From the NCBI RefSeq assembly GCF_003054555.1, contig NZ_CP026304.1:6138001-6202000 (forward strand): DNA of 64,000 nt, read 5' to 3'. Within the stretch, counting starts at the first letter, position 1; the number at the start of each line of letters is the position of its first letter. The notes under the pieces are model-generated. The model had not been told where the DNA came from. It worked only from the letters and a program-made list of their open reading frames with translations, and did no database searches. This document shows positions 1 through 9,333 of the stretch, piece after piece. The stretch comes from Streptomyces lunaelactis. Its GTDB lineage: Bacteria; Actinomycetota; Actinomycetes; Streptomycetales; Streptomycetaceae. Both the position numbers and the translations under genes were made by a program.

Positions 1-80
1 CGCAGCCGCAGCCGCAGCCGCAGCCGCAGCCGGAGCCGGAGCCGCAGCCGGAGCCGGAGCCGCAGCCGGAGCCGCAGCCG
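1..80. repeat. Hexanucleotide low-complexity tract (CCGCAG/CCGGAG)n
   Basis: Tandem hexamers, mostly CCGCAG with interspersed CCGGAG, cover the first 80 bases. In the minus-strand frame of the methyltransferase they encode an Ala-Pro linker. Because the unit is 6 bp, copy number can change without breaking the frame. The tract continues past the left edge. Confidence 0.75.
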
Positions 81-402
81 TCGCCGGGGCTGCCGCCGCG
101 GCCGAACCCATCCGCTCCCGCGCCAGCGCCAGCCGCTCGCGGTCCGAATCCGCCCCGGTCACCCTCGCCCCGCGCGACGCCGCGATCAGCAGCGCAAGAC
201 CCGAGCCACAGCCGAGGCCCAGCAGACGCGTCCCGGAGCCGACCTCCAGGCGCTCGTAGACCGCCTCGTACAGCGGTACCAGCATCCGTTCCTGGATCTC
301 GGCCCAGTCCCGGGCACGCGCACACGCCTCCGCCGAGGACGCTGATGTCGACGCGGCCGCCGACATCGCGTGGGTCCGGTGCTGGACGAGCGTTGGTGTC
401 AT
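1..402 (-). CDS. SAM-dependent methyltransferase, 5' part only
   Basis: N-terminal part of a class I methyltransferase that runs off the left edge. Reading leftwards from the ATG at 402 (an in-frame ATG also lies at 366), the product contains LLGLGCGSGLALLIAAS, the glycine-rich SAM-binding loop, and then VTGADSD, where the acidic residue after strand 2 normally binds the ribose. Before these comes ARDWAEIQERMLVPLYEAVY, a stretch common in Streptomyces methyltransferases of this type. After about 100 residues the sequence becomes an Ala/Pro-rich low-complexity linker. The substrate cannot be told. It is divergent from proS. The family call is fairly sure; the start is not. Confidence 0.7.
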   Translation of the reverse strand, partial: MTPTLVQHRTHAMSAAASTSASSAEACARARDWAEIQERMLVPLYEAVYERLEVGSGTRLLGLGCGSGLALLIAASRGARVTGADSDRERLALARERMGSAAAAAPATAAAPAAAPAPAAAPAPAAAAAAAAAA

Positions 403-609
403 CGAAAGCGCCCCAATCGCCAAGAGGTCAGCCGAGCCCTGAAGGACAGCCCCCGTGTGCGTACGCCTGCGCCCCCCCGTATGCCAGAGAACTCCGCATG
501 CGTCCTCACGTCCAGGGGTCGTATGGCAATGCTTGTGTACCCCGTGCGTGCGCCCCCGCCGTGCTGGCCGATTCACGCTCAGCACCCGTGTCGCCGTACG
601 ATCTGCGCC

Positions 610-2022
610 ATGGCAAAGGCACCCGTTCTCACGCCCCAGGCGGAAGATTTCCCGCGCTGGTACCAGGACCTGATCAACAAGGCCGAACTGGCGGACAACG
701 GTCCGGTGCGCGGCACCATGGTCATCCGACCGTACGGATACGGCCTGTGGGAGCGGATGCAGCAGGAGATGGACGCCCGCATCAAGGACGCGGGTGCCCA
801 GAACGCCTACTTTCCGCTCTTCATCCCCCAGTCTTACCTGACACGGGAAGCTGAGCACGTCGAGGGCTTCGCGCCCGAGCTCGCGGTCGTCACTCACGGT
901 GGCGGCAAGGAGCTCGACGAGCCCGTCGTCGTACGCCCCACCTCCGAGACAATCATCAATGACTACTTCTCGAAGTGGATCCAGAGCTACCGCGATCTGC
1001 CGCTCCTGATCAACCAGTGGGCGAACGTGGTCCGTTGGGAGATGCGCCCGCGCGTCTTCCTCCGTACGACTGAATTCCTCTGGCAGGAGGGCCACACCGC
1101 CCACGCCACCTACGAGGACGCCCGCGACTACGCCGCCTACATCCACAAAGAGGTGTACGCGGACTTCATGATCAACGTGCTCGGCATCGATGTGGTGCTC
1201 GGCCGCAAGACCCCCAGGGAGCGGTTCGCGGGCGCCATCAACACCCTCACGCTCGAAGGCATGATGGGCGACGGCAAGGCCCTCCAGATGGGTACGAGCC
1301 ACGAGCTCGGCACCAACTTCTCCAAGGCCTTCAACACCACGTATCTGTCGAAGGACGGCAAGCAGGAGCTGGCCTGGCAGACCTCCTGGGGCTCCTCCAC
1401 CCGGATGGTCGGCGGCCTGATCATGTCGCACGGCGACGACAACGGACTGCGCGTCCCGCCCCGCCTCGCGGCCGTCCAGGTCGTGGTCATGGCGATCAAG
1501 GGCGACGAAGCGGTCGCCAAGGTCCGTGAGATCGGCGACCAGTTGAAGGCCGCGGGCCTGCGCGTCCAGGTCGACGACCGCACCGACACCCCGTTCGGCC
1601 GCCGCGCGGTCGACTGGGAGCTCAAGGGCGTACCGGTACGGATCGAGGTCGGCCCGCGCGACCTGGAGGCGGGCACCGCGATGCTGGCCCGCCGCATCCC
1701 CGGCGGCAAGGAGCCGGTGCGGATCGAGGCGCTGGCCGAGCTGCTGCCCAAGGTCCTCGAGGAGGACCAGGCGCAGCTGCTGAAGGAGTCGCGCGACCGC
1801 CGCGAGTCGCGGACCAGCGAGGTCGCGACGATCGAGGAGGCCGCCGAGGCAGCGGCAGCCGGCGGCTGGGCCCGTATTCCGTGGGCGACGCTGGGCCAGG
1901 AGGGCGAGGCCAGGCTCGCCGAGCAGTCCGTGTCCGTACGGTGTCTGGTCGCCGAGGACGGGTCGGTGCCGGACGCCGACGACGCCCCGGGTACTGTCGC
2001 GATCGTGGCCCGCGCCTACTGA
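610..2022 (+). CDS. proS: Proline--tRNA ligase, archaeal/eukaryotic-like type (ProS type 3)
   Basis: Charges tRNA-Pro with proline in the cytoplasm. The 470-residue product has the class II synthetase features in order: VVVRPTSET around 106-114, the motif 2 region RWEMRPRVFLRTTEFLWQEG at about 142-161, and motif 3 near 272-287 (MSHGDDNGLRVPPRLA). The anticodon-binding domain follows (VQVVVMAIK, then TPFGRRAVDWELKGVP). It ends in Ala-Tyr, as type 3 enzymes do, and lacks the insertion domain of the usual bacterial form. The ATG at 610 is chosen because the product then begins MAKAPVLTPQ, at the family's length. It stands alone, divergent from the methyltransferase. Some Streptomyces carry two ProRS forms; this looks like the compact one. 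Confidence 0.93.
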   Translation: MAKAPVLTPQAEDFPRWYQDLINKAELADNGPVRGTMVIRPYGYGLWERMQQEMDARIKDAGAQNAYFPLFIPQSYLTREAEHVEGFAPELAVVTHGGGKELDEPVVVRPTSETIINDYFSKWIQSYRDLPLLINQWANVVRWEMRPRVFLRTTEFLWQEGHTAHATYEDARDYAAYIHKEVYADFMINVLGIDVVLGRKTPRERFAGAINTLTLEGMMGDGKALQMGTSHELGTNFSKAFNTTYLSKDGKQELAWQTSWGSSTRMVGGLIMSHGDDNGLRVPPRLAAVQVVVMAIKGDEAVAKVREIGDQLKAAGLRVQVDDRTDTPFGRRAVDWELKGVPVRIEVGPRDLEAGTAMLARRIPGGKEPVRIEALAELLPKVLEEDQAQLLKESRDRRESRTSEVATIEEAAEAAAAGGWARIPWATLGQEGEARLAEQSVSVRCLVAEDGSVPDADDAPGTVAIVARAY

Positions 2023-2210
2023 CGCGCACGCGCCCGGCGAGGCAACTGATGCCCCGGCGTGCGGACTTCGTCCACGCGCTGGGGCGTACGCCGCTACGTA
2101 CCACCTTGGTGTGAGCTGTGCAGCTTCTCCGCAGATCAACGCACACGTCCTCGTCACGACGCATCAATGGCAACTGACGGGTACGTGCAAATTATTTGGG
2201 ATGCCCCGGA

Positions 2211-2840
2211 ATGGAACCCGCGAGCGTCTCGGCTCGTTATCACGACGTGAGCACGACACCACCTGTTCTCGCCGCAGAGCTGGCACAGGCGTGGGCCGAT
2301 ATTCAGCGGCACCACCCCGAGCTGCCGGATCTTGCCGCGCCCGAGTCCCTGATCGGAGAGTCCTCGTCCGCCTGCGGCGCCGAGCTCTCCTTCGAGCGAC
2401 TGCTCCACGAGGCAGTCCACGGCATCGCCGCCGCCAGAGGTGTCCGCGACACCTCACGCGCCGGCCGCTACCACAACCGCAGATTCCTCGCGATCGCCGA
2501 GGAGATGGGCCTGGATCATGTCGATGAGCCGCATCCCAGCAGCGGCTTCTCGCTGGTCGCGCTCAATCCCGAGGCGAAGCGGCGGTACCGCCCCACGATC
2601 GAGAGACTCCAGCGCGCCCTCAGGGCGCACACGGTCGCCACGTCCGCCGACAGCAAGCGCACCTTCCGCGGACCGGCCGCCCGCCACGGGTCCTCCGGCG
2701 GCGGGGTGCGGGTCAAGGCCGTCTGTGACTGCGGCCGCAATGTCCGCGTCGTCCCCTCGGTCCTCGCTCAGGCGCCGATCGTCTGCGGCGGCTGCGGGAA
2801 GCCCTTCCGTATCCCGGAGGTAGTCGGCGCGGCCGGCTGA
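2211..2840 (+). CDS. SprT-like zinc protein of unknown function
   Basis: About 209 residues. It carries HEAVHG near residue 66, matching the HExxH metal-binding motif of SprT/zincin-like proteins. It has a C-terminal zinc-ribbon-like pair of cysteine motifs (CDCG, then CGGCGKPF), as in SprT-family proteins. A basic linker rich in Ala and Arg lies between them. No signal peptide or membrane segment is seen. The start is uncertain: ATG at 2211 or GTG at 2247 are both possible and neither has a strong ribosome-binding site. It sits between proS and rpsP. Protease activity is not shown by the sequence, only a plausible metal site. Confidence 0.65.
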   Translation: MEPASVSARYHDVSTTPPVLAAELAQAWADIQRHHPELPDLAAPESLIGESSSACGAELSFERLLHEAVHGIAAARGVRDTSRAGRYHNRRFLAIAEEMGLDHVDEPHPSSGFSLVALNPEAKRRYRPTIERLQRALRAHTVATSADSKRTFRGPAARHGSSGGGVRVKAVCDCGRNVRVVPSVLAQAPIVCGGCGKPFRIPEVVGAAG

Positions 2841-3060
2841 CCGCGTCCACCCGCCGGATCGCGCCGCCGACGGGGGCGGTGCGATACCGGCCAGGTGAGA
2901 GTGCGCCGCAGGTGTGTGGCACAATGGCTAGCTGTACTCGACAGCCGCACAGGAACCCTCTCGCCTCCGGCTGACGCGTCCATCGGGCACTCCGAGTACC
3001 GCAACCCCACGTGGCATCTCGTTGTGCCCAACCACGTCAAGACCAGGAGACACCACTTCC

Positions 3061-3504
3061 GTGGCAGTCAAGATCAAGCTGAAGCGTCTGGGCAAGATCC
3101 GTTCGCCTCACTACCGCATCGTCGTCGCCGACTCCCGTACCCGCCGTGATGGCCGGGCCATCGAGGAGATCGGCCTGTACCACCCGGTGCAGAACCCCTC
3201 GCGCATCGAGGTCAACTCCGAGCGTGCGCTGTACTGGCTGTCCGTCGGCGCCCAGCCGACCGAGCCCGTCATGGCGATTCTGAAGCTCACCGGTGACTGG
3301 CAGAAGCACAAGGGCCTGCCGGCCCCGGCGCCGCTGCTCGTCGCCGAGCCGAAGGCCGACAAGCGCGCCGCGTTCGACGCCTTCGCGAAGGCGATCGAGG
3401 AGGGCGAGCCGAAGGGTGAGGCCATCACCCCGAAGGCGAAGAAGGCCGACAAGAAGGCGGACGAGGCTGCTGAGGCCCCGTCCACCGAGTCGACCGAGGC
3501 CTGA
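3061..3504 (+). CDS. rpsP: 30S ribosomal protein S16
   Basis: Small-subunit ribosomal protein S16. It begins with GTG, coding for (V)[19 protein letters not shown], the diagnostic S16 N-terminus. The product has 147 residues, longer than the roughly 80-90 of many bacteria, because of a Lys/Ala/Glu-rich C-terminal tail typical of actinobacteria. It is the first gene of the conserved rpsP-khpA-rimM-trmD-rplS group. The 220-bp gap upstream (2841-3060) has no other gene and must hold the promoter. Confidence 0.96.
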   Translation: MAVKIKLKRLGKIRSPHYRIVVADSRTRRDGRAIEEIGLYHPVQNPSRIEVNSERALYWLSVGAQPTEPVMAILKLTGDWQKHKGLPAPAPLLVAEPKADKRAAFDAFAKAIEEGEPKGEAITPKAKKADKKADEAAEAPSTESTEA

Positions 3505-3506
3505 GC

Positions 3507-3746
3507 ATGCTCGAGGAGGCTCTCGAGCACCTCGTGAAGGGCATCGTCGACAACCCGGACGATGTGCAAGTGGCCTCGCGCACTCTGCGCCGCGGTCGCG
3601 TGCTCGAGGTCCGGGTACACCCCGACGATCTCGGTAAGGTGATCGGCCGCAATGGCCGCACCGCACGCGCCCTGCGCACCGTCGTGGGCGCCATCGGTGG
3701 CCGTGGTATCCGCGTCGACCTCGTCGACGTGGACCAGGTTCACTGA
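3507..3746 (+). CDS. khpA: KH-domain RNA-binding protein KhpA
   Basis: A 79-residue single KH-domain protein. The signature is [15 protein letters not shown] around residues 44-58, the GxxG loop that grips single-stranded RNA. It starts 2 bp after the rpsP stop, so the two are translationally coupled. Proteins of this family bind RNA broadly, often together with KhpB/Jag, and lie between rpsP and rimM in many Gram-positive bacteria. The role here is inferred from the family. Confidence 0.92.
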   Translation: MLEEALEHLVKGIVDNPDDVQVASRTLRRGRVLEVRVHPDDLGKVIGRNGRTARALRTVVGAIGGRGIRVDLVDVDQVH

Positions 3747-3826
3747 CATACGCAGCACCGGCACGGGCCGGGGAGGGCCTTCTGGCCGTCCCCGGCCCGT
3801 CGTCGTCTGACAGGAGAGAGTGCCAA

Positions 3827-4396
3827 GTGCAGTTGGTAGTCGCGCGGATCGGCCGCGCCCACGGGATCAAGGGCGAGGTCACCGTCGAGGTGCGTACGGA
3901 CGAGCCGGAGCTGCGGCTCGGGCCCGGCGCCGTACTGGCGACCGACCCGGCTTCCGCCGGACCACTGACCATCGAGATCGGCCGGGTGCACAGCGGCCGG
4001 CTGCTGCTGCGTTTCGAGGGCGTACGGGACCGTACGGCCGCCGAAGCCCTGCGCAACACCCTGCTGATCGCAGAGGTGGACCCGGCGGAGCACCCGGAGG
4101 ATCCGGACGAGTTCTACGACCACCAGCTGATGGACCTCGATGTGGTCCTCGCCGACGGTACGGAGATCGGCCGGATCACCGATATCAGCCATCTGCCCTC
4201 GCAGGACCTGTTCATCGTGGAGCGGCCCGACGGCCGCGAGGTGATGATCCCCTTCGTCGAGGAGATCGTGACCGAGATCGATCTGGAGAAGCAGCGCGCC
4301 GTCATCGCCCCGCCGCCCGGGCTGATCGACGAGAGCGAGGCTGCCCGCGACGAAGTCGCTGATGGACACAGTGCCTCCGGCCGGGACGAGAACTGA
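3827..4396 (+). CDS. rimM: Ribosome maturation factor RimM
   Basis: Assists assembly of the 30S head, acting with S19. The 189-residue product opens with [19 protein letters not shown], the RimM N-terminal beta-barrel signature. A PRC-barrel half follows ([17 protein letters not shown], then [17 protein letters not shown]). GTG at 3827 is preceded by GGAGAG at a good distance. The last codons overlap the trmD start, so the two are coupled. Confidence 0.95.
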   Translation: MQLVVARIGRAHGIKGEVTVEVRTDEPELRLGPGAVLATDPASAGPLTIEIGRVHSGRLLLRFEGVRDRTAAEALRNTLLIAEVDPAEHPEDPDEFYDHQLMDLDVVLADGTEIGRITDISHLPSQDLFIVERPDGREVMIPFVEEIVTEIDLEKQRAVIAPPPGLIDESEAARDEVADGHSASGRDEN

Positions 4397-5217
4397 TGCG
4401 GCTCGACGTCGTCACGATCTTCCCCGAGTACCTGGAACCGCTGAATGTCTCGCTCGTCGGCAAGGCACGCGCGCGTGGGCAGCTGGATGTCCGGGTGCAC
4501 GATCTGCGCCGGTGGACGTACGACCGGCACAACACCGTCGATGACACCCCGTACGGCGGTGGCCCCGGCATGGTCATGAAGACCGAGCCCTGGGGCGACG
4601 CCCTGGACGACGCGCTGGCGAGCGGCTACGAGGAGGGCGCGCACGGCCCGGTACTGGTCGTCCCCACCCCCAGCGGCCGCCCGTTCAACCAGGAGCTCGC
4701 CGTCGAGCTCTCCGAGCGGCCGTGGCTGATTTTCACGCCCGCCCGCTACGAAGGCATCGACCGCCGGGTCATCGACGAGTACGCGACACGGATGCCGGTC
4801 CACGAGGTCTCCATCGGGGACTACGTGCTGGCCGGCGGCGAGGCTGCCGTACTGGTGATCACCGAGGCCGTGGCCCGGCTGTTGCCCGGCGTCCTCGGCA
4901 ACGCCGAATCGCACCGGGACGACTCCTTCGCACCCGGCGCGATGGCCGATCTGCTGGAGGGACCCGTCTACACCAAGCCCCCCGAGTGGCGCGGGCGCGG
5001 CATTCCGGATGTGCTCATCAGCGGGCACCACGGCAAGATCGCGCGCTGGCGGCGGGACGAGGCGCTGCGTCGTACGGCCCTCAACAGGCCCGATTTGATC
5101 GAGCGTTGCGAGGCGTCCGCCTTCGACAAGAAGGACCGGGAGATCCTCTCGATCCTGGGCTGGTCACCGGAGCCCGGCGGCCGATTTTGGCGCAGGCCCG
5201 AGGCCGTGGAAGAATAG
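4396..5217 (+). CDS. trmD: tRNA (guanine-N1)-methyltransferase
   Basis: Methylates G37 at N1 in tRNAs and prevents frameshifting. The 273-residue product starts [16 protein letters not shown]. It has the substrate-loop sequence DDTPYGGGPGMVMK at about 48-61 and the SAM-binding knot segment SIGDYVLAGGEAAVL at about 140-154, which marks the SPOUT fold. The C-terminal helical domain interacts with the anticodon stem. The ATG overlaps the rimM stop by one base. Essential in bacteria studied so far. Confidence 0.96.
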   Translation: MRLDVVTIFPEYLEPLNVSLVGKARARGQLDVRVHDLRRWTYDRHNTVDDTPYGGGPGMVMKTEPWGDALDDALASGYEEGAHGPVLVVPTPSGRPFNQELAVELSERPWLIFTPARYEGIDRRVIDEYATRMPVHEVSIGDYVLAGGEAAVLVITEAVARLLPGVLGNAESHRDDSFAPGAMADLLEGPVYTKPPEWRGRGIPDVLISGHHGKIARWRRDEALRRTALNRPDLIERCEASAFDKKDREILSILGWSPEPGGRFWRRPEAVEE

Positions 5218-5348
5218 GCCGCTGCTGTGCGTCCGGTCGGCGCCCCTGCCACAGGGGGAACGACGCCCACTCGACGCGGACAGCACCCTGACTCTCATCT
5301 CGATCATTCCGCTGATGACCTGTGGCATCGGCGAGGAAGCAGACCACC

Positions 5349-5699
5349 ATGGCTCACCTGCTCGACAACGTCAACGCGGCTTCGCTGCGCAGCGACGTCC
5401 CCGCCTTCCGCCCCGGCGACACCGTGAACGTCCACGTTCGCGTCATCGAGGGCAACCGCTCGCGTATCCAGCAGTTCAAGGGCGTTGTCATCCGCCGCCA
5501 GGGCGCGGGCGTCAGCGAGACCTTCACGGTCCGCAAGGTCTCCTTCTCCGTCGGCGTCGAGCGCACCTTCCCGGTGCACAGCCCGATCTTCGAGAAGATC
5601 GAGCTCATCACCCGCGGTGACGTCCGTCGCGCCAAGCTGTACTTCCTTCGCGAGCTGCGCGGCAAGCGCGCGAAGATCAAGGAGAAGCGCGACAACTGA
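5349..5699 (+). CDS. rplS: 50S ribosomal protein L19
   Basis: Large-subunit protein L19, 116 residues, with the typical sequence [14 protein letters not shown] near the start, [13 protein letters not shown], and [12 protein letters not shown] in the middle. GAGGAA at 5331-5336 precedes the ATG at 5349. The 131-bp gap after trmD (5218-5348) looks like an untranslated leader. A small stem with a TTCG loop (5697-5710) overlaps the stop and may be a weak terminator before the signal peptidase cluster. Confidence 0.96.
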   Translation: MAHLLDNVNAASLRSDVPAFRPGDTVNVHVRVIEGNRSRIQQFKGVVIRRQGAGVSETFTVRKVSFSVGVERTFPVHSPIFEKIELITRGDVRRAKLYFLRELRGKRAKIKEKRDN

Positions 5700-5771
5700 G
5701 CTTCGGCTCACAGTCGTACGCGGCTTTGGATTAAGGACAGTCACAGGCCCGCCGGATAGGCTCTGGGCCCG

Positions 5772-6554
5772 ATGGACACCGAAGCGAAGCACACGGAGCG
5801 CGACCGCTCTTCCGCCCCCGAGACCGGGGAAGAGGGAGAGGGGTCGCGCTTCGCGCGTTCGTCACGCCCCTCACGAGGGCTGTCCTGGCGTACGGCGGGG
5901 CTGCTCGGCGTCATCTGCACGGTCGTCGTGCTCCTGTTCAGCCACTTCGTTCTGCAGCCCTTCCAGATCCCCAGCAGCTCCATGGAGCCCACCCTGCAGG
6001 TCGGTGACCGGGTGCTGGTGAACAAGCTGGCGTACCGTTTCAGCTCGGTGCCCGAGCGCGGGGACGTGGTCGTCTTCGACGGCACGGGATCCTTCGTGCA
6101 GGAGGGCGTGCGGGAGAACCCGGTCAGCGCGCTGACGCGCGGGGCGCTCGCCGCCCTGGGGCTGGCCGAGCCCGCCGAGACCGACTTTGTCAAGCGCGTG
6201 GTGGGGGTTGGCGGAGACCATGTGGTCTGCTGCGACAGAGGGGGCAGGGTCGAGGTGAACGGCGTACCGGTCGACGAGAGATATCTGCACCCCGACGACG
6301 TCCCCTCCGAGGTTCCCTTCGACATCGTCGTCCCGCAGGGCACCCTGTGGGTCATGGGGGACCACCGGAGCAACTCCCGTGACTCCCGTGACCATCTCGG
6401 GGAGCCCGGCGGCGGCATGGTGCCCGTCGACAAGGTGATCGGGCGGGCGGACTGGATCGGCTGGCCCATCGGCCGCTGGACCTCGCTGGAGCGGCCCGGC
6501 ACCTTCTCCGGCGTACCGGACCCGGGACGAATGCCGGGCGGCGCCCATGGGTAA
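5772..6554 (+). CDS. sipW: Type I signal peptidase, first of four (SipW type)
   Basis: Cleaves signal peptides from exported proteins at the outer face of the membrane. The 260-residue product has a cytoplasmic N-terminus rich in charged residues, one membrane segment (LLGVICTVVVLLFSHFVL), then the nucleophile motif IPSSSMEPTL near residue 69 and the general-base lysine in KRVVGVGGD near residue 141. GDHRSNSRDSR is box E. There is no C-terminal membrane anchor, which matches S. lividans SipW (259 residues) and separates it from the next three. It is followed by sipX with an 8-bp overlap. Confidence 0.92.
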   Translation: MDTEAKHTERDRSSAPETGEEGEGSRFARSSRPSRGLSWRTAGLLGVICTVVVLLFSHFVLQPFQIPSSSMEPTLQVGDRVLVNKLAYRFSSVPERGDVVVFDGTGSFVQEGVRENPVSALTRGALAALGLAEPAETDFVKRVVGVGGDHVVCCDRGGRVEVNGVPVDERYLHPDDVPSEVPFDIVVPQGTLWVMGDHRSNSRDSRDHLGEPGGGMVPVDKVIGRADWIGWPIGRWTSLERPGTFSGVPDPGRMPGGAHG

Positions 6555-7602
6555 CCGTGGGCGTCGCGCGAGCCACCGGGCCGACACCCGGCTGCCGACC
6601 GGGACACGGCCGACGAACGGCACCAGGACGCTGCCGGGCCGTGCGGAGCGGCGCAGGCTGGCGCAGAAGGTGAAGCGCAAGCGCCGCCGTTCGGCGGTGA
6701 AGGAGATACCCCTCCTGATAACCGTGGCGCTGATGATCGCCCTGGTTCTCAAGACGTTTCTGGTGCAGGCGTTTGTGATCCCGTCGGGCTCGATGGAGCA
6801 GACGATCCGGATCCAGGACCGCGTGCTCGTGGACAAACTCACCCCGTGGTTCGGCTCGAAGCCGCAGCGCGGTGATGTCGTCGTCTTCAAGGACCCCGGC
6901 GGCTGGCTCAAGCAGGAGAAGGCTCCCGCGAAGGACGATCCGGTCGTTGTCAAGCAGGTGAAACAGGGTCTGACCTTCATCGGGCTGCTGCCGTCGGACG
7001 ACGAGCAGGACCTGATCAAGCGCGTGGTCGCGGTCGGCGGGGACACCGTGAAGTGCTGCGACAAGGACGGGCGGGTGACCGTCAACGGCGTACCGCTCAT
7101 CGAGCCCTATCTGAACCCCGGGAACGTTCCCTCGACGCTGAAGTTCGAGGTGAAGGTGCCGGCCGGGCGGATCTTCGTGATGGGTGACCACCGGGCCAAC
7201 TCGGCCGACTCGCGCTTCCATCTCGACGAGAAGGACCGCGGCACGGTTTCCGAGGACGAGGTCGTGGGGCGTGCGGTCGTCATCGCCTGGCCGATCGGCC
7301 ACTGGCGGAAGCTGGAAGAGCCGGAGACGTACGCATCCGTCCCGAACGCGCGTGCCGGGGAGACCGCGGCGCTCGGCCGGTCGAATAGTGTGTCCTCTCA
7401 GGATCAGAACGGAATGATCCTGCTCCCGAGCCCTGCGGAACTCCCGCTCGTTATGGGAGTGGTGGGCCTGCTCCGATTCCGGGGCAGGCGGTTCGCACGG
7501 AGTGAGGAGTGGATGTGGGGGATGTTGCGCTCGGCGCACGATCCGGACACGACGAGCCCGAGGAGAGGCCCGGGAAGCCCGTCGAGTCACCCGCGGCCTT
7601 GA
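6547..7602 (+). CDS. sipX: Type I signal peptidase, second of four (SipX type)
   Basis: 351 residues. A very basic N-terminus (RRLAQKVKRKRRR) precedes one membrane segment (IPLLITVALMIALVLKTFLV). The catalytic serine lies in IPSGSMEQTIR and the lysine in LIKRVVAVGGD. MGDHRANSADSR is box E. A short hydrophobic stretch (LPLVMGVVGLL) near the C-terminus may be a second anchor. The last 94 bases overlap sipY in another frame, so the extreme C-terminus is doubly coding and less certain. The N-terminal start could be slightly further in. Confidence 0.9.
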   Translation: MGNRGRRASHRADTRLPTGTRPTNGTRTLPGRAERRRLAQKVKRKRRRSAVKEIPLLITVALMIALVLKTFLVQAFVIPSGSMEQTIRIQDRVLVDKLTPWFGSKPQRGDVVVFKDPGGWLKQEKAPAKDDPVVVKQVKQGLTFIGLLPSDDEQDLIKRVVAVGGDTVKCCDKDGRVTVNGVPLIEPYLNPGNVPSTLKFEVKVPAGRIFVMGDHRANSADSRFHLDEKDRGTVSEDEVVGRAVVIAWPIGHWRKLEEPETYASVPNARAGETAALGRSNSVSSQDQNGMILLPSPAELPLVMGVVGLLRFRGRRFARSEEWMWGMLRSAHDPDTTSPRRGPGSPSSHPRP

Positions 7603-8480
7603 CGGACGAATCGGCCGGTGTGCCCGGGCCGGCGGGGACGCCGGGCAGTGATGGCTCCGATGGTTCCTGGGGAGCTGAGGGCGGGTCCTCCGAGGGCAGT
7701 GGTACGGGACAGAAGAAGCAGCGATCCTTCTGGAAGGAACTGCCGCTCCTGATCGGTATCGCGCTGCTTCTCGCGCTCCTGATCAAGACCTTCCTGGTGC
7801 AGGCGTTCTCGATCCCCTCGGACTCGATGCAGAACACCCTGCAGCGGGGCGACCGGGTGCTGGTCGACAAGCTCACCCCGTGGTTCGGCTCGGAGCCCGA
7901 GCGGGGCGAGGTCGTGGTCTTCCACGACCCGGGCGGCTGGCTGGACGGTGAGCCCACCCCCGACCCGAACGCCGTGCAGAAGTTCCTCAGCTTCATCGGC
8001 CTGATGCCGTCCGCCGAGGAGAAGGACCTGATCAAGCGCACGATCGCGATCGCCGGCGACACGGTGGAGTGCAAGAAGGGCGGCCCGGTCAAGGTCAACG
8101 GCAAGGCGCTCGTCGAGCCGTACATCTACCCCGGTGACACCCCCTGCGACGACCAGCCCTTCGGTCCGTTCAAGGTGCCCAAGGACCGGATCTGGGTGAT
8201 GGGCGACCACCGTCAGAACTCCCAGGACTCCCGCTACCACATGGAAGATGTGAACGGCGGCTTCGTCCCGGTCGACAAGGTTGTCGGACGCGCTGTCGTG
8301 GTCGCCTGGCCGATCAACCGCTGGGCCACCCTGCCGGTGCCCGACACCTTCGACCAGGCCGGGATCAACGCCGCTGCCGCCGCCCTCCCGGCCGCGCCCG
8401 CGGCGATGGGCCTCGCGGGTGCCCTGCCGATCGTGCTCTGGCGCAGGAGGAGGCTGACCGGCGGGCGTACCGCCGGGTAG
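7509..8480 (+). CDS. sipY: Type I signal peptidase, third of four (SipY type)
   Basis: 323 residues. A Gly/Ser/Glu-rich cytoplasmic tail of about 70 residues is followed by a membrane segment (LPLLIGIALLLALLIKTFLV). The nucleophile motif is IPSDSMQNTL and the lysine motif LIKRTIAIAGD. MGDHRQNSQDSRYH follows. A C-terminal hydrophobic anchor (AAMGLAGALPIVLW) ends in RRRR, so this protein is predicted to span the membrane twice. It starts with GTG after GAGTGAGGA, inside the end of sipX. Product and order agree with sipY. Confidence 0.91.
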   Translation: MDVGDVALGARSGHDEPEERPGKPVESPAALTDESAGVPGPAGTPGSDGSDGSWGAEGGSSEGSGTGQKKQRSFWKELPLLIGIALLLALLIKTFLVQAFSIPSDSMQNTLQRGDRVLVDKLTPWFGSEPERGEVVVFHDPGGWLDGEPTPDPNAVQKFLSFIGLMPSAEEKDLIKRTIAIAGDTVECKKGGPVKVNGKALVEPYIYPGDTPCDDQPFGPFKVPKDRIWVMGDHRQNSQDSRYHMEDVNGGFVPVDKVVGRAVVVAWPINRWATLPVPDTFDQAGINAAAAALPAAPAAMGLAGALPIVLWRRRRLTGGRTAG

Positions 8481-8562
8481 GGTGCCGTCCCAGATCGCCG
8501 ATCCCAGAGGATCGAACGTGACGACTCTCGGGGACCGAATCTCCGAAGTGGGGAGCGCTGGG

Positions 8563-9333
8563 ATGAGCGGAACAGGACGTACGGAAGACGGCCACGGCCG
8601 GCTCGGCAATGCACTGTCGGGTCTGGCCGTGGCCGTCGGCTGTGTGCTCTTCCTCGGAGGCTTCATCTGGGGAGCCGTGGTGTACCAGCCGTACACCGTG
8701 CCGACCGACTCGATGTCACCGTCCATCGCGGCGGGGGACCGGGTGCTGGCGCAGCGGATCGACGGCGAAAAGGTACGGCGCGGGGACATCGTGGTCTTCC
8801 GTGACAAGCAGTGGGGCGATATGCCGATGGTGAAGCGCGTCGTCGGCGTGGGCGGCGACGCGATCGCCTGCTGCGGCGACGGCGGCAAGCTCACCGTCAA
8901 CGGCAAGGCCATCGAGGAACCGTATCTGCGTACCGAGGGGCCCGCGTCGAACACCTTCACGGCGACGGTGCCCACGGGGCAGCTGTTCCTCCTGGGTGAC
9001 GAGCGCATGGGCTCGCTGGACTCCCGCAGCCACCTCCAGGACCCGGGGCACGGGTCGGTGCCGCGATCGGCGGTGACGGCCCGGCTGGACGCCGTGGCCT
9101 GGCCGCTGGACGGCGGTCTGCTGGACCGGCCGCAGGGATTCGAGGCGCTGCCGGGCGGGGTGTCACAGCTGGGGCCGGTGAAGCTGGTGGTCGGTTCGAT
9201 CGTGATCGGGGCTGTGCTGATCCTGGGCGGAGCCGCGTACGGTCCGATCGCGCGGCGACTTTCCAGGCCGCGTCGCGGGGCCTCGGGCAGCGGAGGCGGC
9301 AGCCGCGGGAAGGCGACCGCGGGTGTCGGCTGA
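8563..9333 (+). CDS. sipZ: Type I signal peptidase, fourth of four (SipZ type)
   Basis: 256 residues from the ATG at 8563, close to the 258 of S. lividans SipZ; in-frame upstream starts (for example GTG at 8518) would add about 15 residues. It has a membrane segment (LAVAVGCVLFLGGFIWGAVV), the nucleophile motif VPTDSMSPSI, the lysine in MVKRVVGVGGD, and box E as LGDERMGSLDSRSH (GDER instead of GDHR). A second C-terminal membrane segment (LVVGSIVIGAVLILGGAAY) precedes a basic, glycine-rich tail. In S. lividans sipZ heads a separate operon with unrelated genes, which fits the overlapping Nudix gene here. Confidence 0.9.
   Translation: MSGTGRTEDGHGRLGNALSGLAVAVGCVLFLGGFIWGAVVYQPYTVPTDSMSPSIAAGDRVLAQRIDGEKVRRGDIVVFRDKQWGDMPMVKRVVGVGGDAIACCGDGGKLTVNGKAIEEPYLRTEGPASNTFTATVPTGQLFLLGDERMGSLDSRSHLQDPGHGSVPRSAVTARLDAVAWPLDGGLLDRPQGFEALPGGVSQLGPVKLVVGSIVIGAVLILGGAAYGPIARRLSRPRRGASGSGGGSRGKATAGVG

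Noticed and set aside
1..90. Possible CRISPR-like or structural repeat at the left edge
   Set aside because: The units are 6-bp tandem repeats without spacers and encode an Ala/Pro linker of the methyltransferase.
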